A stretch of 53,707 bases of DNA, from the NCBI GenBank assembly GCA_003427395.1, contig BFEA01000741.1, positions 292,554 through 346,260 on the forward strand, written 5' to 3'. Position 1 is the stretch's first letter; each line of letters starts with the position of its first letter. A program made the translations under genes and the position numbers. The stretch comes from Chara braunii (taxonomy: Eukaryota; Streptophyta; Charophyceae; Charales; Characeae). Positions 12,159 through 23,404 of this stretch are shown here, piece after piece. The notes beneath the pieces are model-generated. The model had not been told where the DNA came from, ran no database searches, and worked only from the letters and a program-made list of their open reading frames with translations.

Positions 12159-12215
<57 letters not shown>
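12159..12215 (+). repeat. Uninterrupted 57-G tract
   Basis: A continuous run of G on the plus strand, continued by GGGGGA repeats to about 12250. Long open frames across it are artefacts. Such a run may form G-quadruplexes and may be collapsed or mis-sized by sequencing. Confidence 0.9.
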
Positions 12216-12216
<1 letters not shown>

Positions 12217-13997
12217 GGGGGATGGGGAGGGGGAGGGGGAGGGGGAGGGACAGGTGGAAGGGAAGGGGGCACCTGGTCAGGTCCGCTGGGGTATAAGGAT
12301 GAAAGTTTTGATTGTGGTATTGGGACTGGAAGTGGCTGAGGCGAAGGAGATCCAAGTTGGCTGCGCCAGCGCCCTTCTTTCCCATTGTATGTTTTTGTGC
12401 TGGTCCAGATGGAACACAGCTGTTATGAACCTGGTTGCTCGTTGTCAGAAGACAAACACTCGCTCACATAGACTTCCATGCATGCCCATACATACACAGA
12501 AGGAAGGGGAGAGGATAGGAGTATCACACCACACAGAGAGGAAGAAACACAGCGGAAGACTTGTCCATGCGATATGACAGAATACACTGAAAGTGCAATT
12601 CGCTCCACAGAGTCCCCACAACCAGTCACAAAGGAAAGCCGAGTAGATCACATCCAGAAAACAATGAAGCAAAGATAGTCCACACACAGTATCAACACTG
12701 TTTATTAAACTCAGAGTATCGTTTTGTCAGAATAGTCTCAGAAACACGGTGCGCTGCTCAGAAATGAGCAGCGCCTCTTCCCAACCCTGGGTAACCACTA
12801 TCTAGTACCACAGAACCCCTGAAACAACCAGTGCCACCCAGATACTGCCTCCAGAGGGAAGTGCCACCCGGAAACAGGGCCCTGAGGCCAAGCGGCTCTC
12901 AGAGGATGAAGAAGAAGACTAGCGCCACAGTCTCTGATGAAGATGAAGTGCCAGATGGCTTCACAGGTGAAGCTCTGCAGCAGCGCCACCTTTCCTGATA
13001 AAGGAGATATCTGAGGATGTAAACTGCAGCTATGACTTCAGCGCCACTACCTGGAACCCTACTCCTGAGGAGGGTTCGATGGGCACCAACTTCTGCCACT
13101 TCCAGCAGACCTCAGATAACCCAGACCTCTGAACAGCCCTACGTGCTCTCAGAGAACAGCGAAGGACCCAGCTATGGCCGACGCTTCGAGGGTCTGGCTA
13201 TGTCTATCTTCTCCAACGCTGAAGCTGTCACCTCCAGTTCACGTGTTGTGCCGTCGTGATCTGCATCATGCCAATTGTCAAAAGCCCTGAACAGACTTCC
13301 TCATTCTATTAATAGATCTACTCTAGCCTAGACTCGACCTAGACCGGACCTACTGCACCGACCGGTACCATTTTTTTGTCGGCCTCTAGGGCCTTTCCTT
13401 GCCCGGCTATAGGCTATAGGACCAGTCGAGCAGCATAGGCCTTTAGGCCTGTCTGTCCATGTGGTAGCCCGGGCCTGCTATTTGCAATTAGGGTGACTAT
13501 AGGGAAATAGGATTAGTGCGGGTCTGTTAGTCTTTACGAATTTGCAGATATGTCCCTCACGTATTTCCCCACAGGCTGTTTTCCCGGTTAGTACACAGCA
13601 GAAACAAAATTACGAATCTGTCCTACTATGTTACAGCCTCGGTCCGACGGGCCCCAGGCTGCAGAATCAGCAAGTCATTGCACAGCCCTGTTCTTATCCT
13701 GCCATATAGTGACGAACACGGATTCTATTTGTTGCTGCTCTTCATCTGTGTTTGCAACCCCCAGCTGGTGAATCCTTCGTCAATGAGGAAGCAATCAACG
13801 CTGCGGCCGCAGGGTCCTTCGGTCGTAATGGAGGAAGCATAGACTGGGTCATTCATGGAAGGGACAGTATTTCTGCTTTCCAGTTATTTTAATAGATGTT
13901 ACGATCCTGGCCAATTTCGAAGTACAAATTCACGAGAAAGCAAAATGCCATCCAATTGCAAAAAGAAATGAATGAACTTGAGAGGAGAGAGAGGGAA

Positions 13998-14051
13998 AGA
14001 AGAAGAAGAAGAAGAAGAAGAAGAAGAAGAAGAAGAAGAAGAAGAAGAAGA
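13998..14051 (+). repeat. (AAG)n microsatellite
   Basis: A near-perfect AAG/GAA repeat of about 54 bp. Poly-Arg, poly-Glu and poly-Ser frames across it are composition artefacts. Confidence 0.95.
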
Positions 14052-14214
14052 TGTACACCAGCAAAGACCAATGATAATCCCCCTTCTCCTCGCCAACCAA
14101 CTCCTCCTCCTTTTCTCCTCCTCTCTCATTCAAACAATAAATAATAGTAATGATGATGAATAGCAGAACCAGCATCAATGTCCGAATCCCTCTTCTCCTG
14201 CCAGCACAACTTGA

Positions 14215-14275
14215 GGTCCACCATAGCCATGGCCGCCCTCCTCTTCCTTTTCATCGGCCGAGGCTATGGTGGACC
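14215..14275. repeat. Foldback element 2 (21-bp arms)
   Basis: Arms 14215-14235 and 14255-14275 are inverted copies (GGTCCACCATAGCC...GGCCG) with two mismatches and a 19-bp loop. The core CCACCATAGCC occurs a third time near 14435, outside the hairpin, suggesting a small local repeat family. Confidence 0.7.
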
Positions 14276-15270
14276 ACTAGGGCCCTGCCCTGACGTGCAA
14301 AAGACAACACAAAGCAGATATGGCTGCTTCCACTCAGGCCGCCATGCCTGACTCTGTCTCGAAGCTTCTTGGGGTAACTCTACCCCAACGGGGGCCTTCC
14401 AGATGCAGCGCCCACCAGGCGATGAAGATGATATCCACCATAGCCAGGTAAGTACCCCTGGCGCTCCCCTAGCTTAGTCCCCTTCTTCCCCAGCGCTGGA
14501 CTCAGCAGCGCTCCAACCAAAGCTCCAGCGCGTGACGTCCAAACTTGCATGCAGCAAATGAGGCTGAGCTCTTCGCTCAGCCGGGAGATTGGCCAACTTG
14601 CCTCTTGGGTGGTGACTTCAAGGCCGTGCGGCCTCCAAGCAACCGGTACCTCCTCTCTTTCGGACGGAAACATCATTGCAGGCTCTGATGTCGTCCGCAC
14701 AGGCCCTAGGCTCAGCCTACTTGGACTGGTACCCGCGTAGACCTAGCCTACAACTACTGGGCCTCTAAAAATGCCAACTTTTGTCTTCTTGTGCTCGGCC
14801 TCGAGTACCCGACACATCTACCGCTACTTGGTGAGGTACCGGCCTACTGGCTACTTAAGTGTCGCAGGCCTATTCCTACCACTTGAGTGTTTTCCCCGCT
14901 GCAACCCTCAAAGTCACGGCAATAGTGTAAGCACTGGCCCTTCGGGCCTCCCGAACGAACAAGTGCCCTTGCGGGTCACACACACACTCAAGCCGACAAG
15001 CACTCAAACAGGCACGCGGACCAGCAAGCACGCACACACGCACAGACTTAGAAATCTCAGCAACAAGCAGGAATTCCGGCAAGGCATACATTCCATGGGC
15101 AAAACTCAGAAATCAGATGTGTGTCTCAATCCGTGCTTGGCAGGTCCTTACATAGAATTCACTTTCTAGAAAAAAGAAGAACCAAGAAGATATGGTAAAA
15201 GGAAGAGAGGGCAAGGTTCCTCCCCTCCCAGAAAAAAAGATGTCAAGGAGGGGTGAAAACTGACACTTAC

Positions 15271-15619
15271 CCCGTACCCACTGGAACCCTATGTAGGGAC
15301 CCCAAACCCCAGAGGGGCCTTGTGCTCGCACTTTGAAGATATGGCCACCATCCTTGCTCACCTGCACTCTGGCCGGGCTGTGGCATTCACTTGCTTCTCC
15401 ATCATTAAATGTGCACTCAAATCTGCTTTGGGATGTGCCGCCGAAGCTGAAGGTGATACTGTACTCCGAGTTAACACGGCGAGGCAAAGGGGGAAGGAAG
15501 TATGGCCAAGGCTCACTGGCGGCTGTGTCTGTGTCCCATGTGTCATTTGTGCCAAGCAGTGGAAAACGAGCAGTGCCAGCTTTCCTGCCAACATTGCCTG
15601 CCCTGTCGTACCCCATAAC
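15271..15619 (-). CDS. Host gene exon (second visible): Cys-paired Ig/FN3-like module
   Basis: This internal exon has 116 codons plus one base. The acceptor is CTAG at 15623-15620 after a T-rich stretch; the donor is GGG|GTAAGT with the intron starting at 15270. It starts in phase 0 and ends in phase 1. It opens with VMGYDRAGNVGRK, which completes the VRA-x-D-x-AGN strand pattern left unfinished at the end of the exon at 23762. Then comes a linker and one more module: SITFSFGG, RFECTFND (Cys69), ECHSP (Cys79) and a GGHIFKVRAQ strand ending at FQWVRG. This is an extracellular-type beta-sandwich repeat by pattern; it resembles the 'FxCxLDG...CxSP...G-HTFxVRAxDxAGN' repeats of large surface proteins. 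Function is unknown. The next exon was not found. Confidence 0.8.
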
Positions 15620-15702
15620 CTAGCCCACAATAAACATTCAGAAGATGGGTGGAAAGAGGACAGTAACAGTAAGGACGGCCATGATCTCTCGGAATTTTAA
15701 CC

Positions 15703-15720
15703 TGAGTTCGAATCCCCTGG
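15703..15720 (+). repeat. Possible tRNA B-box relic
   Basis: The sequence GAGTTCGAATCCCC matches an RNA polymerase III B box (GGTTCGAATCC) except at the first base. No A box is seen 30-60 bp upstream, so it is at most a remnant of a tRNA-derived SINE, or chance. Confidence 0.25.
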
Positions 15721-15957
15721 GAGAATGACTGATGACTGCGTAGGGCGAAATATTTCTTCAAAAGAATGACCAGGCCAGAGAAATATTTGCTCAAAAAAAT
15801 GAGGGCCCATGGGCTCCGAGAATCCGATTGCTTTGTGGGGAGGCAAGCCTTCCTACGTGGCTGCATCGCCAACCCGTTTGGTTTTTGCTTGTTGGTGCTG
15901 AGTTACATGAGTCTCAGCTATTCTTATTAGCAGTCTTTTCTCAGTTCTTTCTAAGCA

Positions 15958-15990
15958 AACCGAAGCCGGGTAATGGCCCCGGACCCCCGG
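15958..15990 (+). repeat. SINE-like head fragment (GGTAATGGCCCC)
   Basis: CGAAGCCGGGTAATGGCCCC resembles the reverse complements of 25441-25471 and 49092-49121, where the same block lies upstream of the shared 3' tail. Here only the head is present, directly before the LINE fragment at 16033. Confidence 0.5.
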
Positions 15991-16032
15991 TATTAAGATT
16001 CAGGACAAGATTAAGCCTCGGATGTAGCTGGG

Positions 16033-16333
16033 ATGCTGGAATACTCAGAAATTCAACGGAATCTGCGATACGTAATAAATGAGAAGTGGTTGAGACACCT
16101 CCATGTCCAATACAGCCTTCTCACACCGATTAGGTGGTTTCAGAACAGGAAATGCAAACCAGCGAAGATCACCTCGCCGCAATGGCAGATTGCACATCGC
16201 TGCCTGCTGACCAACAACCGGTTGATCGACCACTTCAACCAAGAACAGAGGGGTTTGGCCCCTGGTGTAAAGATGTGAACAATGCTTCCCCTCTCGCAGA
16301 ATAACAGAAACCATTGAACACATCTCTCAACAG

Positions 16334-16338
<5 letters not shown>
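16033..16338 (+). pseudogene. LINE ORF2 zinc-ribbon fragment
   Basis: Plus-strand coding resembles the C-terminal third of ORF2: EKWLRHLHVQYSLLTPIRWF, then KPAKITSPQWQIAHRCL, then CEQCFPSRRITETIEHI...QCP in a shifted frame. It matches the copy 3 block WAKHLNVDRNLLTPIRWF...SLQWQIVHRCLP. It stops at the second zinc-ligand region, where a T run (16339-16366) begins. Its orientation is opposite to the host gene. Confidence 0.8.
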
Positions 16339-16366
<28 letters not shown>

Positions 16367-17009
16367 CAAGGTGAGAAGTCTCCAATAACTGATAACATAT
16401 GTTGCCCTGCCACTGTTTTTATTTTTATTTTTTGTTTGTTTTTTAGAGTACCCTCCAAGATCGTGAACAAGCTACTGGACTTCGGGATAGATGATGAGAA
16501 GACTACACATCTTTTTTTATGATAGCTAAACACCTCCTGAAATNCACNGCAATTTTCAGAACACTCGAGTATCTAAGGGATTTCCAACAGATCATAACAA
16601 AGCTCACTAAAACTGGCTTATTCTCTGACAAACTCATCCAGGACTCACGCCCCCTATCTGCTAGGTTATAGAGCAACGCGACTCACTCCAGCTTTGGCCA
16701 GTGTCGTCCTGTGTCAGCAACCCCCAGCTGTCTCTTAGGATGCCCCCGCATAGCATCCCCAGATCTCTCTACAAGGCCTCATGCCCTCACCTTCGGCAAC
16801 TTACAGGGCATCACCCCGGCTCCGGCCGACGTCGTTCTGACATTGAACAACCACGGATCCTGAATATAACAGTCTAATTCCAGTGCAGCTTCGTACAAAC
16901 CACCAGCAGACCCTCAGAGTCCCTAGAGATTCTTCAAACTACCAGGAATAACAAGGGTGCTTGTTTTGAAAACTCCAGAAAGAATCAGGAAAAGTCCCAA
17001 CCAAATACA
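16339..17009. other. T run and SINE-like head, no gene
   Basis: T run 16339-16366. 16631-16710 (CTCATCCAGG..., CTAGGTTATAGAGCAACGCG, ACTCACTCCAGC) is a diverged copy of 53091-53180, where the same block forms the distal part of a tail-bearing short element. Nothing coding was seen. Confidence 0.5.
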
Positions 17010-17800
17010 AACAAAGGATATAGAAATTCCCCCCCGCCCCCCTCATCCCCCTGCCCCACCGTTGCCTCCACCAAAAAGGACCGCCCCTGATCATGGACAC
17101 TCCTTATCGGCCCCAACTTGGGACAGACCCATTTCCCCCCCTACTCCCACAAAGGCATCCAATTCCCACCCAAAGTATGCCTCTGCCGACCCCTTGCCCT
17201 TGTCTGCCACCGTTGGGATATGATGTCGGCCCATACATCTCCCCCAGCCCCAGAATAGAGCATCCCCCAAAATCTGCCCCGTCTCCCTTTAGGGCAATCA
17301 CCTCCCTCCTTGTGAAGCCCTTGCAGAGTAGAGCTCTCCCCCTCAGAACCAACCCACCACCCCACCCGAAATAATTTGTTTATGCTTAAGAGGAGAATCA
17401 GAATTCTGGACATTTCTGTGGATTATTTCCTCCCCCTCCCCTCCATCTCCCCCTGTCCCTCCGCTGCCTCCACCGAAAAGGACTGCTCTGATCACAATCT
17501 CTCCTTATCGGCCCCAACTTGGGACATACCTGCATCCTCCCCCAACTTTCACCAAGGCATCCAGTTCCACCCAAAGTATGCCTCAGCCAACCCCTCACTT
17601 CTATCTGTCTCCATTGGGATATGATGCCAACCCATACATCTCTCCCAGCCCCAGAATAGGGCATCCCCCAAAAAATTGCCCTCACTCCCTCCAGGGCATT
17701 TCAACCCCCACCTTGTGAAGCCCCTGCAGAGTAGGGCTCTCCTCCTTAAAACCCCAACCCCCTACCCCCGCAAAAATAATTCATTAGTGTGCCCAAAGGG
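17010..17800 (+). repeat. 401-bp tandem duplication
   Basis: Two consecutive units share long stretches. CCTTATCGGCCCCAACTTGG occurs at 17102 and 17503, and CAGCCCCAGAATAG at 17245 and 17646, giving a period of 401 bp at both anchors. The C-rich units contain short open frames that end at the equivalent GGGATATGA, but frame conservation between units is poor, so I treat them as non-coding. Confidence 0.85.
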
Positions 17801-17904
17801 GAATCAGAAATTAATAGTGGAGAAAAGAAAAAACAAGGAATTTAGGAAATAGGATTCCTAAGATATGAATGGAAGAATCGGAAATTTCTGGAAATTATGA
17901 TGGA

Positions 17905-18134
17905 GAAAAGGTAGATGATGTTTTTTTTGATTTTGCTGATGACGATGAGCAGCACCCTGAAGATGATGATGATGAGATGATGGTGACGACCAACTCACCT
18001 GCTCATGTGAAAGGCAAACAATGCCTTCCAGAGCAGCATCTAATGATGACAAACTGATGATGATGATGGTAATGATGAGAATGAAGACAGATTGATGATG
18101 TTGATCATACTAAAGAGCAGCACCAACAGCCCCT

Positions 18135-18176
<42 letters not shown>

Positions 18177-18182
18177 TCGGTA

Positions 18183-18215
<33 letters not shown>

Positions 18216-18730
18216 TCGATGATGATGATGATGATGCACAACGCCCTGTGATGACAACAGGATGATAATGGTGCGCTGATGACGAGCACCTTTGATGATA
18301 ACCTAATGGTGATGATGATAATGATGATGATGATATGATGATAATGATGATGATGATAGGGATGAGCAGCGCCCTATGATGATGAGCTTCGCCAACCGCG
18401 CCCTATGATGGTGAACTATTGATGATGGTAATACAACGACGAGTGACGAGCAGCACCCCTGATGAACGGCTCCTTGATAATGATGATGATATTAGCGCCG
18501 AACAGAAGCTAAGACCTACGCCTTGATGATGATGACGAGCAGTACCCTGATGATGATGATGGTGATGACGAGCAGCACCCTGATGATGATGACGAACCAT
18601 TACCGTGATGATGATGTCGAACCACGCGCTGTTGATGATGATGTCGAGCAGCACCCTAATGATGATGACGAGCCATTACTGTGATGATGCATTGGTGTCG
18701 AACCGCGCCCTGTTGATGATGGTGCTGGTG
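17905..18730 (+). repeat. GAT-rich microsatellite/minisatellite block
   Basis: GATGAT repeats are densest at 18136-18235 and interspersed with the unit GACGAGCAGCACCCTGATG, repeated about five times at 18440-18680. Acidic or His-rich frames across it are artefacts of composition. Confidence 0.9.
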
Positions 18731-20170
18731 GTGATCAACGATTTTTTTTTTATTATTATTTTTTTTTACCACTAGTACCTTTGCTGCTTCAGAAATGAGG
18801 GAAAACGCCAGTCCCCGAAGAATTCGCGGCCGGGCCGGACAATGGCTTCCATTTATAAATCTAATCGGCGGCCGTCATTTCATTTCGGCCTCCTGAAAGG
18901 TCGGAGGCCCACAATTTTCCGAACCGACAAAGGTACTAGTGCTTTCCAGGTTGTTGTAGAGGCTGGTCACCAGGGATATGACAGTCCCTTCAGTAGTTGG
19001 CTATTTGATCATCCAGATGATTTTTTATACAGCCCCCCTATGAGACGCCCTCCCACCCTTCAGCATCACTACTGTCCCCGGCATATCCCTACTCCCAATG
19101 TCCTACCTCAGTGTTTTTTTTTTTTTTTAACCCAAACACACACAAGGCCCTTCTATTCGGGGGGGCAATAGTCCAGTTGCTTATCACCGACAAGCATAGT
19201 GCAGAGTAAAGATTAGAGTCAGCAAAGAGAGATAGGAAAGTGGAAGCGCCAGGTCCGAGAAGTGGCGAGCTTGTCGTCCCAAACGCTGTGAGGGGTGGGG
19301 TCGGGAGGCATACTCGCACCCAGTCACAACACCCCATTCCAGCATTTGGTGGTTCTGCTAGGCCGCCCCTCTTTCCCTCACTCCGCCCTCCGAGCACATC
19401 CCCTCCCCCCACCCCATTGTTATCGTTGTTGCGTTGTTCCTCGTATCTTTTAGTAGCCATTGTCTCGTTACAACATTATTGTCCATTGTCTAGTCCCCCT
19501 CCCCCCTCAATCCTCTTGTTCACTCCCCTCTCCCATTGCCGGCATTCGTGCCCTCCCACCCCTGCACCCACTTTTGAAGCTTTGAGCCCCCAACCCTTCC
19601 CTATTGTGCTTCCTATCTTCCCAGTCCCAGTGCCCTCTTTCAAATTTTGAGACCCACTTCCTACCATCCCTTTATTGGCCTGTACATCCCCTTATCTCCT
19701 TTGCCCTCCTACCCATTGCTCGGCCCCCCACTATTTACTCTCTTGCAGGTCCCCTGCCCCATTCCCCTGTTCCTTACCCCCACCCCAGCTATATATACAT
19801 GCGCGCGTTTTCCACCCTATCCCCCAAGCCTTTGATGGACCCCTCCCTAACCTTCTCCCCCCGTTGTATTCTAGTTCACAATATCCCCTCCCACCATGCC
19901 GGGCTGGTCCATCGAGCATTGCGATCCAGCTGACTGTCCTCTCAACGTTGCAGTTCTGTATGCTGCCCGACAGTCATCGAAACCACTCCCTCTCCATCTT
20001 CCATCTCTTGTGTAGACTGTTCCATTCCTGAGGCCGCCGCGATCCCTACCTCAATGTTTTTACCACCCAGGACCATCACCCTTTTCTAGTGACCTGACCG
20101 GACAGTGGTTATAGGCATCAGGGCTAAGCAGGTCCTCACCTCCCTCCCCAGCCCTGATTGAAGCATAGTC
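18731..20170. other. Gene-free spacer, CT-rich
   Basis: 18842-19100 has an open frame with ordinary composition (GLLKGRRPTIFRTDKG...) but no recognisable domain, no partner exon and a poly-Phe end at a T run (19114-19128); I do not call it. 19350-19900 is C/T-rich with no signal. Confidence 0.4.
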
Positions 20171-20320
20171 CAGTTGATGTAGCTCAGTGGTTAGAGCACC
20201 GGTTGGACATGCGCATTGTGGTATGAGGTTGCGGGCTCAAAACTCAATTGCAGCCTTGCGCATGGACACCGGCAGGGCGTTAGAATGACGCACGGCTGGA
20301 CACACACCCCCTTGGGCTGA
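20171..20320 (+). repeat. tRNA-derived SINE head, copy a
   Basis: The A box TAGCTCAGTGGTTAGAGC (20180-20197) is canonical. A B-box-like GGTTGCGGGCTCAAAACTC follows at 20228-20246, about 50 bp later, as in a tRNA. The 3' part (TTGTGGTATGAGG... GGACACCGGC... GACGCACGGC) recurs at 21757-21830. It is not a functional tRNA: the B box is degenerate and the acceptor stem does not pair. Confidence 0.7.
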
Positions 20321-20479
20321 CGCACGGTAAGCTTATACAGACACTGCGTGCGCACCACCCAAGGGGTTGTCCATGGTGTTGTATGTGGGGTCTTGATACT
20401 GCGTGGGTTGCTTGTGGCTGTTGCTTGTGGTTGTTCTGTTGATCACCCCAGTCTGGCATATCATACACAGGGGCTGTTT

Positions 20480-20545
20480 GCGATTGTCGCTCAAATGGTA
20501 GTCTTCAGGTCACATGTCATAGATCACGGGTTCAAATCTGGCTTG
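20480..20545 (+). repeat. tRNA-derived SINE head, copy b
   Basis: A-box-like GTCGCTCAAATGGTAG (20486-20501) and B box CGGGTTCAAATCTGGC (20527-20542) have tRNA-like spacing. The bases around them differ from copy a, so they descend from a different tRNA or have diverged. Confidence 0.55.
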
Positions 20546-20629
20546 GGACTTTGGGGGGGGGTCTTGTCCAGCTTGGCCTGTCATCTCTTCAAACGAACAC
20601 GTAGTTCCCTCTACATAGTACTGCACATA

Positions 20630-20780
20630 TCTGGCCTTCGGGCACACATTTCTCGCTATACAGGTACACAGAGCACACATAGCCTTTGGGCAGACACAGA
20701 AAACATAGCCCTATGGGCTCATACAAACCAGACATAGCCTCTGGCCACACACATATACACACAACTACGATACTGGGCTG
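20630..20780 (+). repeat. Imperfect minisatellite (ACATAGCCTTTGGGC)
   Basis: Four degenerate units of about 28-35 bp: ATCTGGCCTTCGGGCACACA, ACATAGCCTTTGGGCAGACA, ACATAGCCCTATGGGCTCAT and ACATAGCCTCTGGCCACACA. No coding potential is supported. Confidence 0.6.
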
Positions 20781-21756
20781 GGGGGGTCTATCAGGTATAT
20801 GACGGGGTCTACACATGCAGGGCTTAGCTCTAGGGTAGGCTAGGGATACAAGTCGCTCTGGCTAGTCTGAGTTCCGCCTAGCCTTGGGTAAGTTAGGGAA
20901 AGGACGGTAGAATGTGTCCACGGGCCCCGGCCTGCCTTGCTTAGGTAATCCTGCTGGGTAGACTCTCTGAATTGGGCCTGTAGAAGATTGCATGAGCCTG
21001 GCGTCCGAAGTTCCCGTACGGCAAGGTTCGTCCGCTTCCACTTCCATTAGGGCTGGGATGTTGGCCCAGCCCTGGTGCTTGTCACTGCTGTCTGGTCCAA
21101 GTTGCCCTCAATACTGGTAGGGTGATGGTCCTGAGTGCTGGTCACACTGAGGTAGGATAGTAGGGACAGGGGGTGCGCTGGGAGCATTAACGTGGGGATG
21201 GGTAGGATAGGGGGCCTATCCTGTCAGGACAGCCATTGGCTACTGCTACCAGCAATCACTGCGGGTCTGGTCCTTGGCCTCTACAACACCCTGGGCTTAA
21301 AAAAAAAAAAAAAAAAAAAAAAAAGAATCGTAGTCGGATGCACCCTGTCGTATGGGTACTTCAAGCGCTAGGGGTAGACATTCTACGACGAGTCCCATAG
21401 GTGAACCCTTTTTCCTGTAAGAGAGATCCTAGCCTTATCATCATCAGATCCCTCTAATTATTATTTTGAATTCTATGTTCTTGAACCCTTTCCTATTGGA
21501 GGAACCCGAGCCCTATAGTCATCAGGCCCCTTCTCGTTGTTGTCTTGAATTCTTTGTTTTTTCTGTTCTTACCTAGAGCATCTTCAGTTTCTGTCCTCAG
21601 CATACACCATCCGCTCCCCTTACCTCTATCATCAACTGGGTCTCCAGTCATTTTTTGTCATCCCCCGGAGTATCTCTAGTTTCCGTCTTCAGTGGGTTCA
21701 CGGCTACATCCGCTCCCCCACCTCTATCATCAACTAGACCTACTCTGGACTATTCT
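20781..21756. other. Spacer ending in poly-A, no gene
   Basis: An A run at 21301-21324 after CTGGGCTT suggests the 3' end of a plus-strand retroposon, perhaps one started by the tRNA-like heads at 20.2 or 20.5 kb. After the A run come two related blocks (GAACCC...TAGCCTTATCATCATCAGATCCC and GAACCCGAGCCCTATAGTCATCAGGCCCC). Nothing coding was seen. Confidence 0.45.
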
Positions 21757-21900
21757 AATTGTGGTATGAGGGTGTGGGCACCCTCACATATGGACACCGG
21801 CGGTTGTTAACCGACGCATGGCCATTCACACAACGTGAATGTTCGGATTGTTTGGGCGCCTGCATTGTAAGATGCAGGTTGCGGGTTGGAGACTGGCCGT
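21757..21900 (+). repeat. tRNA-derived SINE, copy c
   Basis: ATTGTGGTATGAGG...GGGCA, GGACACCGGCGG and GACGCATGGCC match 20213-20312. A B-box-like GGTTGCGGGTTGGAGAC lies at 21878-21894. The A box is degraded. It is the second member of the copy a family. Confidence 0.6.
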
Positions 21901-22450
21901 GCTCAGATGGAGCACTTGTGGCGGATGCTGCAAGTAGGCTTTATAACTCAAATTGTGCCCGCTCTTGGAAGGTCCCCTTCGATTGGACCCTGGTGCATTC
22001 GCCTTGTAGGGCCGGGTAGCCCTTGGGGGGGATAGTCCATCGGGTTGTGTAGGCTGTTGTATGGGGATTCCGGATTGTCCTGTACTCGTCGGATTGTCAT
22101 GCACTCGTCACAGGGAATTGTCCTGGTTGTCTGGTTGTCTGTTGTCCTGGTCATACTGGTAGTCTGTCTGTGCGAGTCGGGGGTGGGGTATGTATGGGTG
22201 TTCTATAGCGTGACCTGATGGCTCGTTCATGGTGCACACAGTGTACTGGTGGGGGTTGACTGGGCGTCTGGATACCTTAAAGGTCTCGGTAACAGAGGAA
22301 AGCAGCTAGGGATGATTCTTTCTTGCAGGCAGCCAACCCAGGGTGGGTCAGACTGAAGAGGTTGAAGAGGCTGTGCTGGGTGGCAAACCCTCTGGTGCCT
22401 GCCAGAGGGTTTAAACTTTGGACTGGCCCAAATACGTCAACATCACAGCA

Positions 22451-22452
<2 letters not shown>

Positions 22453-22486
<34 letters not shown>

Positions 22487-23340
22487 AAAACACACACACC
22501 CCTGCAGTGCTAGTGGTGTTGACAGGGTCAGACACCACTAGCACCCGGGGGGAGGCTCCGTCTATTGGTGGGGAGCATCACCTGCTGGAAAACGGGTCCA
22601 GTGTCCCTTTACAGAATGCATTGCAGAATGGATATAGGTTGGATCAGGAGAAGTTGACTGATCTTGAACCTGCCAGCATTGATTGCTCTGGTCACAAGAG
22701 GATTGACTGTGAAGGTTGTTAAGGAAGGGGAGGAAGCCTCTTCGCCCTAGTGCCAGGCGCCAGATATCTACTGCCGAAAAACTAGCCCCTCCCTCCTTTT
22801 GTTTTTTAAAGGACTCCCTTTTCCTTTTGAGATCGTGGACTTCTGCCAGCATTGATTACCCTGAGGTCATCAGGGGATTGACTGTGCAGGAGTAAACAAA
22901 GGCCTGACCACCATCATTCATCCCTGATTAGTTCTCCTTTGCAAGCAAGGCCACTCAGTGGACCGGCATGATGTACTAGGGGGCAAGGAGGCGGGTTCTG
23001 CTTCCAGGGGGCGACTGGGGCAGACTACCAGTCCTCCCTATACCCTTATCCATCATGGCCGGTTCACGAAAGTTACTAATGGAGAGGTTGCCCTGTGTCA
23101 TGGCCATACCAGCTCAATTCCATCAAGACATTGTTGGGTAAGGGAAAGGGGTCAGGGAATTCAGAGGCAGGGGGGAGCGGGATGTTGTCAGGGATTGCAG
23201 TCCAATCGTGGAAGGTCAATCGGTATTTTTTCTGCGATGTATCCAACCGATCGTTGTCTTCCAGGTGCCAGCCATCCCACTGAATCTTTGCTATCCATCC
23301 TCCCTGTTGCCTCCCCAGCCAGTCCATGGACATCACACCA
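22453..23340 (-). mobile_element. 5'-truncated LINE, 3' end only (copy 2)
   Basis: The poly-A is a T run at 22453-22482. The 3' UTR carries the 13-bp hairpin (22507-22519/22532-22544) and the conserved tail (22561-22608; arms CTGGA/TCCAG). The ORF2 C-terminus is at 23336-23076: DWLGRQQGGWIAKIQWDG, FHDWTAIPDNIPLPP and EFPDPFPLPN, matching copy 3's WLGGAEGGWIARVEW...FPDPFPPH. Truncation occurs at about 23340. It lies inside the host intron in the same orientation as the gene. Confidence 0.85.
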
Positions 23341-23404
23341 CCACTTCCTGTTGCCCCCCCAGCCAGTCCACGGACATCACAGCATCTTCATACTTTGCAG
23401 ATCT

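Larger units (their letters stand above)
11746..15270. other. Gene-free repeat-rich stretch
   Basis: No exon or LINE domain is supportable here. Contents include a C run (about 11815-11828), the 57-G tract (12159-12215), a perfect 9-bp hairpin with a 6-nt loop (12751-12774, GCGCTGCTC/GAGCAGCGC), a degenerate 'GATGAAG...GTGCCACC' repeat (about 12800-13060), the GAA tract and an inverted repeat, the last two listed separately. A later exon of the host gene could hide here, because the exon ending at 15271 leaves an open phase-1 junction. Confidence 0.4.

Noticed and set aside
11921-12385. Poly-Pro and poly-Gly frames
   Set aside because: They are the two strands of the G tract.
13889-14178. 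Poly-Leu, poly-Ser, poly-Phe and poly-Arg frames
   Set aside because: All are readings of one AAG microsatellite.
16957-17624. Two related short genes in the 401-bp repeat
   Set aside because: The frames end at equivalent stops but their proteins are poorly conserved and C-rich; more likely non-coding duplicates.
18842-19171. 110-codon frame that looks protein-like at first
   Set aside because: No recognisable domain or partner exon, and it ends in poly-Phe from a T run.
20171-20252. Functional tRNA gene
   Set aside because: The A box is good, but the B box is degenerate and the acceptor stem does not pair; a tRNA-derived SINE fits better.
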